Origin: Suillus spraguei
Lineage: Eukaryota > Basidiomycota > Agaricomycetes > Boletales > Suillaceae
Reading direction: 5' to 3'
Length of the DNA: 64,000 bases
NCBI GenBank assembly: GCA_016800925.1
Contig: JABCPU010000004.1
Span: forward strand, 434,001 to 498,000
Position numbers and translations under genes: made by a program
The notes under the pieces: model-generated
What the model was told of the DNA's origin: nothing
Databases searched by the model: none
What the model saw: only the letters and a program-made list of their open reading frames with translations
Part shown: positions 11,720 through 21,726 of the stretch, piece by piece
Position numbering within the stretch: the stretch's first letter is position 1
How the letters are laid out: each line of letters begins with the position of its first letter

Positions 11720-13709
11720 CGTGAATAATGTGAGTCGAAAGATCTTTGTAAGGTCTTACGAAGATGAATGGTGCCCTTTATGCATTTCTTGCACGCCGAT
11801 GCTATGCGATGCGTCATAGGATTTGGCACGGCACCCATGTATCAACATATGCGCTGCACGAGCGTAACCATAGGGGAGACTAGTGCGACTCGGACCATGC
11901 ATATTTGTAATCAGGCTGAGAACTAAGCCACGAGCGAGTCCCCTCGCTGGCCAACTCATCTATATTTTTATTTTCTATGCTTGGTCAAACGCACCCACAT
12001 AATTTGGGTGAGACCGGACACTTACTAGTACGAGGAAGAATGTGCACTCGATGATAAGTACGGTCAGAGGGTTTTGTACGTGGTAAAAGCAAATTTTAGC
12101 ACCACAGTATCATTCCGTGCATCGTGATGCGCGAGATTTAAATTTCTGACTGATTAGGCTTTGGTGCTGTTCTCCCCCTTTAATTGGTTTCTGAGTGAAC
12201 CATATTGGAACCGTACGTACATCCCCGGAAGTAGTGCTGCCACTTTAAGCTGTGGCAGCACTACCCGGAAGAAAGGTACTGACGGTCGATTGGGCGTTGT
12301 AATGTGTGGCCGCAGTGGATGCATAAACAGAATGTTAGGCCTCCAGACTCTGGACCGTCGTGCCAACACGTGATCGTTTCTCTGCGGTTGTACCGAGCTA
12401 TGCCCCATCACTCTAACTTGACATCATGATGACTCGACACACGAGAGGTGCGGCGTCGCTGTTTTCTTGACTTGCCGAACCAGTGTCAAAGCACATATCA
12501 CATCTTTGCGCCCTTCGCATGACACGTTGTGCTCACACAACACAACTCTGCGACAAGATTTCCAAGGGTCCTCGAGGGCGAAACTAAATCGACTATGGAA
12601 ATTTTGATTTTTCTTAGGACTGCAGAGCGTTTTATTTTCAGGCGATGAGGGGCCTTGGCCGCAATACTATACTCATTTCGATGTGAGTGTCTTACCCCAC
12701 TTGAAAGCATTGCGGCACTTTCGGGCATGGATTTACCAAACAATGCGAGCGTGTTATCCCCACATTTGTCACATACCACTGTGAAAACTAAACCGTACTC
12801 CAGAACTGTGCGGGTATGGCATGTGCACGGCATCTGTCCGGACGCGTGCTCAGTCTTGGTCTCAAATTGGTCGACAAAAACGACACCAACTTGAATATGC
12901 CAATATACGAGCTTCATCCCCATCTTACATTTTTATTGCACTAATTGTTATTCGACGCATATCCTCTACATCCTTTCCCTTTTTTTTTGCTTGTCGTCCT
13001 GTTTTATGGTCTATTTTGAGCCATCGAGGTATATTCGTGCCTGAGCATAGATGGATGTCATCGTCACGATGGCAGCTGCGTCATAGCACACCCTAGTGCC
13101 GAAAAACCTCAGAGTCAGAGTCTGACCTATTTAATCAATGCAGTACCTATCACAACAACCCACCAAGATCACATCGTCTCAAAGCATACTATCCTTCACC
13201 AGCATCGAACGGTAACACGCTGCAATCCTGTAAGGACTCAGAGAGTATGTACTGCCCTTCACGCCATCTAACTCCAGATTGTACGGTTCAAAAGAATTTC
13301 CTACGGATTTGCGACAAGATTATGACTGGAATACGTGCAATGTGTCCAATACATGAAATCAGCTTCCGACGCCGGGATGGACATGAATGTACTCACTGGA
13401 ATGATTACATTCAAATTGCCTCTGAAGGCAGACTGAGTGGTTGAATCACTACTCATGTAGCATGCACTAAATGTCTTCGGAGGCTAGAACAACCAGTTCC
13501 CAACGGAGGCCAATCCACCTTGGTAAGTCGTCACTGCCACTGGTAGAACTCAACTGAATTGAAGAGACAGACCTTCAGCACCTAAATCATGATGCATTAA
13601 CTTTTCTGTGGTTCGTTTCCTCTCTATACCATCAACTGAGTCCTGCACGTGATCGCAGAAAAAGAAAACATCAAGACACCGGTGAAAACAACGAAAATGT
13701 GACTCTACA
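11720..13709. other. Gene-poor stretch with a hAT-like palindrome
   Basis: I see no convincing gene. A minus-strand frame of 141 codons at 12498-12923 starts with ATG but has no recognisable domain and contains an intron-like acceptor. The one clear structure is the perfect palindrome with flanking direct repeats at 12224-12271, listed separately. Confidence 0.4.
12224..12271. mobile_element. Minimal hAT-like palindromic element with 8-bp flanking repeats
   Basis: TAGTGCTGCCAC (12232-12243) and its exact complement GTGGCAGCACTA (12252-12263) are separated by 8 bases, TTTAAGCT. The 32-bp palindrome is flanked on both sides by the 8-bp direct repeat CCCGGAAG (12224-12231 and 12264-12271). TAGNG termini and 8-bp target duplications are hallmarks of hAT transposons. 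With almost no interior, this is either an extreme deletion derivative or an abortive product, not a functional element. Confidence 0.6.
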
Positions 13710-14117
13710 ATGACAACTACCACGTCTGAGGTGCAGGAGCAGGATAATGACCGCCATGCGCAGCGTCCATTTAATCCTGTATCTGGTGTAATGAATGAGC
13801 TTCTCAACGGATGTCACCAGCAGATGAAACAGCGGCCTCCATCACTCAACAGAGCTCTTCCCGTCCATGGAAACAGAAAGCGAGGATTTGCAGCGCGGCC
13901 CTATCAACGGACGTTGCCAGTGAACGAAACAGCGGCCCCCATCACCCAACAGAGCTTTGACCGTGCACGTGAAACAGGAAATCGCCCACACAATCCTGTA
14001 TCTGGTGCAACCAATGATGCTCCCTGTCAACGGATGTCACACGATTCTCGCATTGAGTTACTACATGCTCAACGGCCTTATATTGAACCTGTTCTTACTA
14101 TGATCTTGTGCAGATGA
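13710..14117 (+). CDS. Uncharacterised ORF with imperfect internal repeats
   Basis: A 135-codon frame starts at ATG 13710 and ends at 14117. I recognise no domain. It contains duplicated DNA: AATCCTGTATCTGGTG occurs near 13774 and again near 14001, and a block of about 50 bp beginning CAACGGATGTCACCAG near 13807 recurs about 100 bp later. In protein this gives repeated NPVSG and AQRP(F/Y) motifs. The protein would be hydrophilic, rich in Arg, Pro and Gln, with no signal peptide. It may be a real fast-evolving gene or simply an open frame across a small tandem duplication. Confidence 0.25.
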   Translation: MTTTTSEVQEQDNDRHAQRPFNPVSGVMNELLNGCHQQMKQRPPSLNRALPVHGNRKRGFAARPYQRTLPVNETAAPITQQSFDRARETGNRPHNPVSGATNDAPCQRMSHDSRIELLHAQRPYIEPVLTMILCR

Positions 14118-14568
14118 CTGTTGAATGTTCCTTTTGTGGGCTTTACATCGGATGAGTGAATGCCTTCGCCTTTCTTCCTCATCCAAAACCAATCCACGGT
14201 TCAAGATATGCTGTGACCAGGTCCAGGTCTAGCTACCCCAGCTCCGACACATGTTACAAAACCTGTTTAACTGACGGTCAGTAACTCAACATGCGCAATA
14301 GCGATGCAACACATTGTGCCTAGGTTGCTCTGTGCCTTTAATACCCAGTACTACCCACCACCATCACAACCCTGATCCTCAAATGCTGTTGTCAGCGCAT
14401 GCAATCAATAATAGATGTATCCACCACGAGAATAACCCATGCGCCAGCCAGTACGTTTTCAGTATCACTGCCTTTTGGCGTAACAATTAAGGGACGACAG
14501 TCTTGACTAAGTTACATATATTTGCCGAATTAGATATATCCACAGTGGTGTCGTTGCGCAACTCAACT
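14118..14568. other. Intergenic, nothing seen
   Basis: This lies between the repeat-bearing ORF and the stop codon of the DUF6533 gene. No frame, repeat or RNA gene can be supported. Confidence 0.4.
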
Positions 14569-16254
14569 TCACGCTGTCATACCCCCAAATGACATACGAA
14601 TGTGCTCCCGGAAGTCAATTGTAGTTATGCCAGTTTCTGTTTCCGAATCGGCCATAAGCTTAGCGTCAAATGCTCGAACGCTAAGGATAAGGCGTGGTCC
14701 CAGCACAAACATTTGCACATTCCACAAAATTTGAAGAACACCGCTGTAAATCAAAGATCCTACGGGAGATGTTGCCTACAACAATGATGAACAATTGTCG
14801 CATACGGAAGTGTTAGTAACATGTCGGCATACCAAGGCTGGAGAGTAGTAACCGAATTGGAGGCAAGAAACAGCAGTGCAGCTACATAGCATGTGAAACT
14901 TCAGCAAGAAAAAATAGCCCCATCGAAATCATAAGCCCACCTTGCAAAGTAAAGCACGTGTGTTTTTATTAAGACTGTAAAGAAGTCCTCGATGGACCAT
15001 CGCCGTAGTTCGCGGAAGTGTTTTACAGCAATCCAGACCACAAGGCAAAATATGAGGACTTCCCATATAGTGCCGAGTATCCAAGTGACGGAAAGCAGAA
15101 GTGAGGAATCCTCACCAAAAACATAATTACACTTGTAAGTGCCAGAGAGGATGAGCTCCTCTGATATTCATCCAATTAGCTTGATGCGCTGAAATTTATA
15201 ATGAAAGCTTACCTCCTGAAGTGTACTTGTTTGTGAATCCAACGGATACTCCGGAGGTGATAATGACAGGTAGCAAGGTTACAACGAGGAAGATAAGCAT
15301 CTTTCTGGATCCCTGATACATGGCGTGTAATCGAATGACCATGATGGCTAGCAAATCTTGAGTCAGGATCGCTGAAGTATTGCAGCGAGTAGCTCACTGC
15401 TCAGCGTCACATTCATGACCACGGATATCCAATTTATTGCATAGTAAAGATTAGTGCCTAAAAAACTCAATGCGTGATTAGATCTAAAACTCGGATGGCC
15501 GAACACCAGAAACTCACAGCTGTCGCAGTCAATACATCGAACAAACAGATTGGTCGTGAACCTCACCCCTGCAGGAGTGTATTTGGTTGTTCAACAACGT
15601 CAGGAATCAGTACAAAATACTTACTGCATCTGTTACTGAGACTGTCGGGAGATTGTCTGTGTGGTACTGGTTAGTCGTCACAAACACGACGTATGTGAGG
15701 AGACAAACCTAGCATATTAATGCTAATTGTGAAAGATGGATTTATCAACAGAGCGCCAACTTGCTAGCCTTGAAGACATACACAGCATATGGCATTCCAG
15801 CATAGCGCACCTAGGATATCTTGGAGTCAGCACAACTTGCTAACAGTGTTTATAAACTACATACGCCAACATATAGAACGGTCATAAGGGACCAGGGTCG
15901 CCTCTGCCCTGAATTAATTATCCTGTCATTGTTTTGATACGGGATTCTGCTTACCCAGATCAATTCAACCTATTAAACCGTTCTTAGCGACGGCTGCTCC
16001 TATGATGATAGTACCAACCTACCTCATGTCCACATGCCAGAACTGGATATCATAAGGATGACACAGGTTTTTTAACATAATTTTGCTTACTCCAGTCGTA
16101 CATCACCACCATAGTAGAGATAACTGCAAATCACAGCCAGGTTAGTTCGAAACGTCACAATCGGACTGTCCCTCCACGAACCTGCATAATAGCTGAAAAA
16201 AATATTTAAACTGATTGACGGCCAGTAAATGGGATCATTTGAGACCACAGTCAT
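14569..16254 (-). CDS. DUF6533 multi-pass membrane protein
   Basis: Intron-rich gene for a member of the large basidiomycete DUF6533 family, integral membrane proteins of unknown function. Spliced by eye it reads MTVVSNDPIYWPS (ATG at 16252-16254), VISTMVVMYDW, VELIW-RRPWSLMTVLYVG, VRYAGMPYAV, NLPTVSVTDA, NWISVVMNVTLS, IMVIRLHAMYQGSRKMLIF, LILSGTYKCNYVFGEDSSL, WEVLIFCLVVWIAVKHFREL and VQMFVLGPRLILSVRAFDAK, ending FGGMTA-stop. This is the full family order with about seven hydrophobic segments. The join between TDA and NWIS is uncertain (about 15455-15610) and may hold a longer intron or an extra exon. It is the only recognised gene between the two secreted-peptide genes, all on the minus strand. 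Confidence 0.82.
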
Positions 16255-17244
16255 GTTTGAAGGATAATATGAGTAACAAACCTGATGGACGTGAAAGGTG
16301 GAGTTCTACTATATATACCACGAAATCTTGAATTGAGATAGATCAAGGATAAGTCGACCGAGAAGTAAATGCTCACGTCTTGTCATGAGGCTGTAAAAAT
16401 GATACGGCCAGGGGTAGACGTCGACATGGTACTAATTCCTTGCTATACTCTGTTGCTCTAGTATCAACTTGTATAGCCACCGGGTGACATCCGATGGTCT
16501 GATGATAGTTTCTTCAAGAAACCAAAAAGTGGCAACTTAAAGAGGGTCGAGGTACGATTAAATTGACAAAAATGGGCTTCATCGCCACACCGGAAATGGG
16601 TGATATTCGTGTCAAAGTGTTCACTTTTGGTGCCAACGCCGCATCTACTGTTGGACCTATCATTGATGACGATGGCAAGTCTGCGCATTCTCTTCATCTC
16701 TTTGCCAATGATGTGTAACTTTCCAATGACCTTTGCTGTGCAATCAGCAATCGTCCATGAATACTGTTCGGAGGAATTACCTTCATAGATTTTCGGCAGG
16801 CGGGTCCCATTTTCAGCGGAACAGGAGAGACCGCGACTCTCGCATCGTCGGTAATGTCATGGACATCATGACATAGCATTCGCATAGTCTCATCACAGCA
16901 ATTTGGACCATAGGGGTTCCCTGTACAATCGAGTTAGATCGTAGTGGCACTTTGACGACGTGTCTGAGACTTGCAGATAACTCAACATCGTTGAATGGCA
17001 TAGAAACTCTAGCATTCTCTTAATCTTGTGTATGTTCTCCATTTGACCGTGGTTCGCTTTCAATAGCTCACAGATTATTTCATGCGCTGTGGTGGTGTGG
17101 CTACTACCTTCACAGTCGAACAGCCACCCGTCTCCAGATTAGACTATTACGTAAGCTCCTTCATCTTCTTCCGCTCAGTGACCTTCACGGTCACTAGTCA
17201 TGTCTGACGCTTCTTTTAGCGCCGCTTGCTCTTCACGTTTCCCT
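16255..17244. other. Unassigned stretch with possible gene debris
   Basis: The minus strand has overlapping frames (16464-16697, 16694-16885, 16813-17001) that could be pieces of a Cys-containing protein, but I could not join them with good splice sites or recognise a family. A short hairpin, AGTGACC-TTCAC-GGTCACT, lies near 17177-17195. No gene is called. Confidence 0.35.
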
Positions 17245-17444
17245 TTAACTTGCTTGCACAGTTGGCTCCTCTTCCCACACCCAAGGTCGAGTGATGGCTC
17301 CCGGCTCCCGGCGAATATCTACTGGCGTTGTCAAACTCGGCAGGGAGACAGCTCACAACCCCACTTACTCGTTGGGAAGGCATTGGTTCCGATGATGCTC
17401 AGCACCATTGAAATGGATACAAGAACAGCAGTCAAAATGCGCAT
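17245..17444 (-). CDS. Small secreted peptide precursor, copy 2
   Basis: Paralogue of the gene at 11506-11719. Exon 1 (ATG at 17442-17444) encodes the signal peptide MRILTAVLVSISMVLSIIG followed by TNAFPT. A 47-nt intron, GTAAGT to CGCCAG, sits at the same codon and phase as in copy 1. Exon 2 reads IDIRREPGAITRPW and ends EEEPTVQAS-stop, about 50 residues in all. The mature part differs almost completely from copy 1 while the leader is conserved, a pattern seen in fast-evolving secreted peptides. An RR pair just after the leader could be a Kex2-like processing site, which is inference. Confidence 0.55.
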
Positions 17445-18065
17445 CTTTAAGGAGCAGGAAGAATGTGGTTGTATGAATTAATGCTTGCAGGAGCAAAGGG
17501 AGACTTTATATATTGCTGTCACCAAGCTATCAATATTTGCTATGTTTGATCAAGAATGCTAATGCTGGGTCACTTAGTGCACAGGCTTAGTTCGAACTTG
17601 GCGATGGTCACAATCAAACAATAGCCTTCCAATAGTCGTGCTCAGACTCTTGTATATTATCTGATCAACGCAACAGAGCTTTATTATAAGCTGCACGCAG
17701 TTCAGCTTGAAACCTGGTCTAATCTGGTATACGAGGTTGAAAAATTGAAGGCTGGGACGTCGACAACCAAGCCAGTGTGTAGACAACAGCAAGTGACTAG
17801 TGCACGAGCGCCGAGTGATGTCCATAATCATACCTAGAGTGATCAGACAAGGAATATTGACACCCTTGGGTAGGTTTCGGAGCCGACTGCGATAAATTGT
17901 TAGTCCCTGTTGAATACAAATTACTTGTGGTATATCAGATGCGTATAAAGTTAGATCATTGAAATGAAGGGAGAGCAGACCGTGACCGCAAGAAACATCT
18001 ACGAGCCGACGAATGACGAGGCATGATAACAACGAGAAGCAGCGGATTAAGGCATCAAGTGACTG
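17445..18065. other. Intergenic, nothing supported
   Basis: A minus-strand open frame covers 17574-18032, but it begins at TTG and shows no domain or codon pattern I can defend. The part next to 17445 is presumably the promoter of secreted-peptide copy 2. Confidence 0.4.
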
Positions 18066-18786
18066 CTAGGCAGGATGGGCATGAAGGAAACGGATGATCT
18101 CCTGAATCTTCAGCAGCTTCTGTTCCGTCGGCATCTATCAAAAGCATAAAATTAAGTGTTCAATGTCTTGCAGCCTTGTAGTACGCGGGATGAGGGATAC
18201 TCACTTCAAAAAAGTGGTGCATCCTTCGACGCCTATCTTCATCTGCTGCTTCCTGAAGAGCAATGTCGTCTACAAAAGGATGCGTGCCGCCGACATCTTG
18301 TCTCTGATGGGAGAAAGAGCTATTGGTAGGAGACACCGCCCATTCCTCTATAACGCCCCAGCCCTTATCCTGGTCGTCCAATGTCAAGTCTGTCACGGTA
18401 CCAGCAGCCTTCGGAACAGACATATCAACTTTGTGCCCCCACCCATCACTTGCCTCTTCATGGTTCAACTTCCTCCGAGCTCCCAACATCCCCCAAACCT
18501 CATCGGAGGTCCGCCATCCGCCATCCTCCTCCATCATCTGCAAGAATTCTTCCATCCTCAGCACCTCACCCCTCTCCGCGGCATCCACCCCCCGGATCCA
18601 GAACGGCACTAGATCAAATACATGATCCACGTGCGTCTGCATCTCCCATGTGCGCAGGCCATCGGAAGTTAGCGGAGGTCCTTCAGGTGTTCCCCAGGCG
18701 TCATCGTCCCGTGGCTGCCACCACTCTACTTCGGAGATATGCCGCGCGTGCTCGGGAGAATTTTCGTGTCGAACTGCAGCTTGCAT
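18066..18786 (-). CDS. Conserved basidiomycete hypothetical protein
   Basis: Two-exon gene. Exon 1 starts at ATG 18784-18786 (MQAAVRHENSPEHARHISEV) and runs to MHHFFE. A GTGAGT to TTGATAG intron then leads to MPTEQKLLKIQEIIRFLHAH and the stop at 18066-18068. The protein is about 215 residues, acidic and Trp-rich (EWWQPRDDDAW, DLVPFWIRG), with no signal peptide or membrane segment. From general knowledge it resembles a conserved but unnamed Agaricomycete protein; I cannot name a domain or function. Dense Trp and Asp/Glu motifs suggest a folded cytosolic protein. Confidence 0.65.
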
Positions 18787-19309
18787 GGTCGTAAAGTGGA
18801 AGTGGTTGGTGCGCCTTGGGATGCAAATGTTGCAAGTCCATCCGCGGCGTGAGACGTCGGGGGTAAAATCTATAAGCGGATCATAATCATGTCATGCGTC
18901 TACCGTTGTTGATAAGTGTCTAGGACACACATTGTTTTTGGTCAAATTTCAGCTTTTTGGAGGAAGAAATGGGTGCCATGGGTTCAGATCGAGAATACTC
19001 AGAGGATGATGGGATAGTTGAGAAAGTGCGAGGACTCGGGGCCCCGAGAAGAGCAGTATAAATGTCTTTCATCTGGTGTCCACAGACCAGGACTCCAGTG
19101 GCACAGTGGCACAGTCCACGATAATAATCACGATGAGCAGCCGCATATATTCCGCATGTGGAATGGCTTTGTATTTCTACTGTATACATTGCCAATACAA
19201 GAGAACCACGAGGGTAGGCCAATAATGGCCATAACGAGATAGGAAGTCCTAAACCTCCCATTACTACACAACAAGTGTCCAAAAGCTACAATGTTCTACA
19301 TGATGATAT
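18787..19309. other. Intergenic between two minus-strand genes
   Basis: Only short unsupported frames are present. The region carries the promoter of the 18066-18786 gene and the 3' end of the LCCL gene. A small tandem duplication, GTGGCACA repeated twice, is seen near 19097-19112. Confidence 0.4.
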
Positions 19310-21414
19310 CTACGAAGCTCCGGGTAGCGGATCCACCCAAGTTCCATTCGGCCAAAGGGTCGCAGGCATCGTAAAATCACCGGGTGTACCCCCCATTGCG
19401 TACTGCAAAAGAATTCGTCAGTCTTTAGCGCAAAAAAGTCCCTTGACAGCACTTACAGCAAGCCTGAAGAAATGTGGCAAGCCAACCTCCAGTGCAGCAA
19501 GTGAGTAGTTGAGTGCAGTGCCCACGTACACTTCCACATCATCCACGAGTAATGCGAAGCCATTCCAGCCTTGCGTAGCAATGGCCGTAGGCATGCCATT
19601 CCAGCTGATGGTCTGATTTGCGAGAGCAATAGAGGCGTTATAGGTGGTGGAATTCGTGAGGAAAGTAGGGAGGGGGGAACCGGTTGTCCCGTCTCCGACA
19701 AGCTGCAACACCACATGAACTACTGAAGGCATGCATAACCAAAAAGACATACACTAGCAGCAGTCTGCAATATCGAGTCAAAACCGAACGCAGCCACGTC
19801 ATTAAGAAACATTCCAAGGAGGAACCCTTGATAAATCGCCGAAAGCCTCGTCGGGAAGCCAACGCCAGGGAACAATACCATCGAGATGATGTAATGATGT
19901 AATCTGAACTGCAGGCCAGACGCCAATGCCAGTACCAGTGTCACGAGGCCTCCAATAATGTACCACCCGAGGTAGTATGGCAGCCAGCCAGTCTTCCGAA
20001 TAACACGCATCTGGTTGACTACCAGGACGAGAAGGATTAGGACGATGATGATGAGTGCTACAACACCCCCAGGTTGTTGCTTGATATCAGCCGCAGTCAA
20101 TCGATCAATAGGGATTTGACTCATGGTGAGATTTGTCAAAACACCAGTCCAGTAAGGCGCGAGGTACCATATCATAGCTTCAAATGGTGCGTTTGCGAAC
20201 ACAGGTAATGTAAACCTCACAGCAACGCGCCAGAACCCATAACAGACAAAAAGGGCAGGCAGGAATGCACCAAAGGCGACGTCCAGTGGAGGCGGGGTCG
20301 CTTGAGGCTGGGAGAACAATGCAATGTGCCAAAATCCGATGCAAACGAGGCACCACCACGTGACGATAGCTTTGGGTCGCAATATGAGGAAAAGAAGGCA
20401 GGTTATAAGTATGTTGAAAGCGAGCGCCGGTGTGCGGAGGTCAGTGCAGTGAGTGAGAATATTAGACGGTGAGAACCTGAAGGACATCGGGAATACAGAG
20501 GGGAATCCAATGGAAGAAAGTCCGAAAGCAGTTGTAGGTAAATAGTTTGTGAAATTGCCCACGAGGTTAATAGATGCGCAACCTCCTGTTGAGTCGCTAA
20601 AAAGGCCGCTACGTAGAGAGTATGTCAGTCAAGTCTGTGGCGTTTAAAATCAGACCACCGATATCTTACGCCTGGATGGCAGAAGCACAGATAAAACTGT
20701 CAGCTCTGTAAGTCTTCTGACTATCCCCACCTCCAACAAGCAGCGGTACAAAATCCACAGATTCATCGCCCACTAAATACGGGTTCTGCAGAACAACACT
20801 GCCACATTGCGCCGGGCATCTAAAATCGAAAGATGAATTGCTAAACGGCGCGCACAGACTACCGTCCAGACCGCATCCTGCGTCTTTTGCCCAGTAGACG
20901 GATGTACAATCGACAAAAGAGCTCGCAGGGGTTGTATACCACTGTGCGCGGACCAAAAAGGAAAAGGAGATGATATATGCTGCTACGAGGAGGACGAAAA
21001 GCCATGTGGCGGTAAGTGGACGAGTGGATCGAATGATCGCAGGCTCGAGTGCAATTGTAAATTGATTGCCTTTAAAGTTGTACGTGCAACCGAGGAGGGG
21101 GACAGGGTCTGCATGTTGTGAGTGCCGGTAGCCAATGATTCAAAACGTGGAAACTCACTAGGAAGATCAACTTTCGGGCTGGGTCCCCGAATGTATTTTA
21201 CAGCTCGATCAACAACATTATACGACTGAGGGGAGCGTACTCTCAATGAATCAGCAAGTCTTGAGAAACGAGTGGAGGGTAGTAGAGAATGAGGCTCGGC
21301 TCCTGGACCATGGCCCAGGCCTTGCTCTGAAGCCTCCACCTCAAACTTTGATCTCTCCTCACTTGAGCAGACTATTGTCTGGCGAGAAGAACCATGCCGG
21401 AGCCCTTGATCCAT
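19310..21414 (-). CDS. LCCL-domain multi-pass membrane protein
   Basis: Four or five exons. The N-terminal region (MDQGLRHGSSRQTIVCSSEE) is Ser-rich and cytosolic-looking. A first membrane segment (LFVLLVAAYIISFSFLV) leads into an LCCL domain, with Cys residues in VDCTSVYWAKDAGCG, FRCPAQCGSV and DSFICASAIQAG-FSDSTGGCA. About seven further hydrophobic helices follow. The end is a beta-rich tail with several N-glycosylation-type NxT/S motifs and a last exon ending DPLPGAS-stop at 19310-19312. Fungal LCCL membrane proteins are conserved but functionally obscure; LCCL modules elsewhere are extracellular and may bind lipid. The start at 21412-21414 is a good ATG. Confidence 0.82.
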
Positions 21415-21726
21415 GAGAGCTCAGTTTGAGGCGATTGTCATGAAGAACTCAGTGGTGCGAGAAAAAAAACATGTGAGTCTGATGGCGGCCAGGCCCAGAC
21501 TATTACTAGACGCGCAGTAATACGGGTAAGCATCCAAAATTAAATGACATCGCTAAGGCTGTCCCCTAAATAGTTGATGAGAGGCCTACAGCGTACGTTC
21601 CTGTGCAATATTATAAATATTGTGTAGACGAGTCATGTGAGATTTCATTACCAGAAAAAGTCGTATGGTACGCCAAGGCCATCAAAATATACTAGCTATA
21701 GACAAAACTTCTATGCCGCATATCCC
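21415..21726. other. Intergenic, nothing seen
   Basis: This is the upstream region of the LCCL gene and the 3' flank of the Myb-like protein gene. It is AT-rich around 21600-21700, with no supported frame. Confidence 0.4.

Noticed and set aside
12498..12923. 141-codon minus-strand ORF with several Cys residues
   Set aside because: It starts with ATG, but the composition is irregular, with no recognisable motif and an intron-like acceptor within it. Probably chance.
17574..18032. 152-codon minus-strand ORF
   Set aside because: Begins at TTG and has no domain or splice-supported extension.
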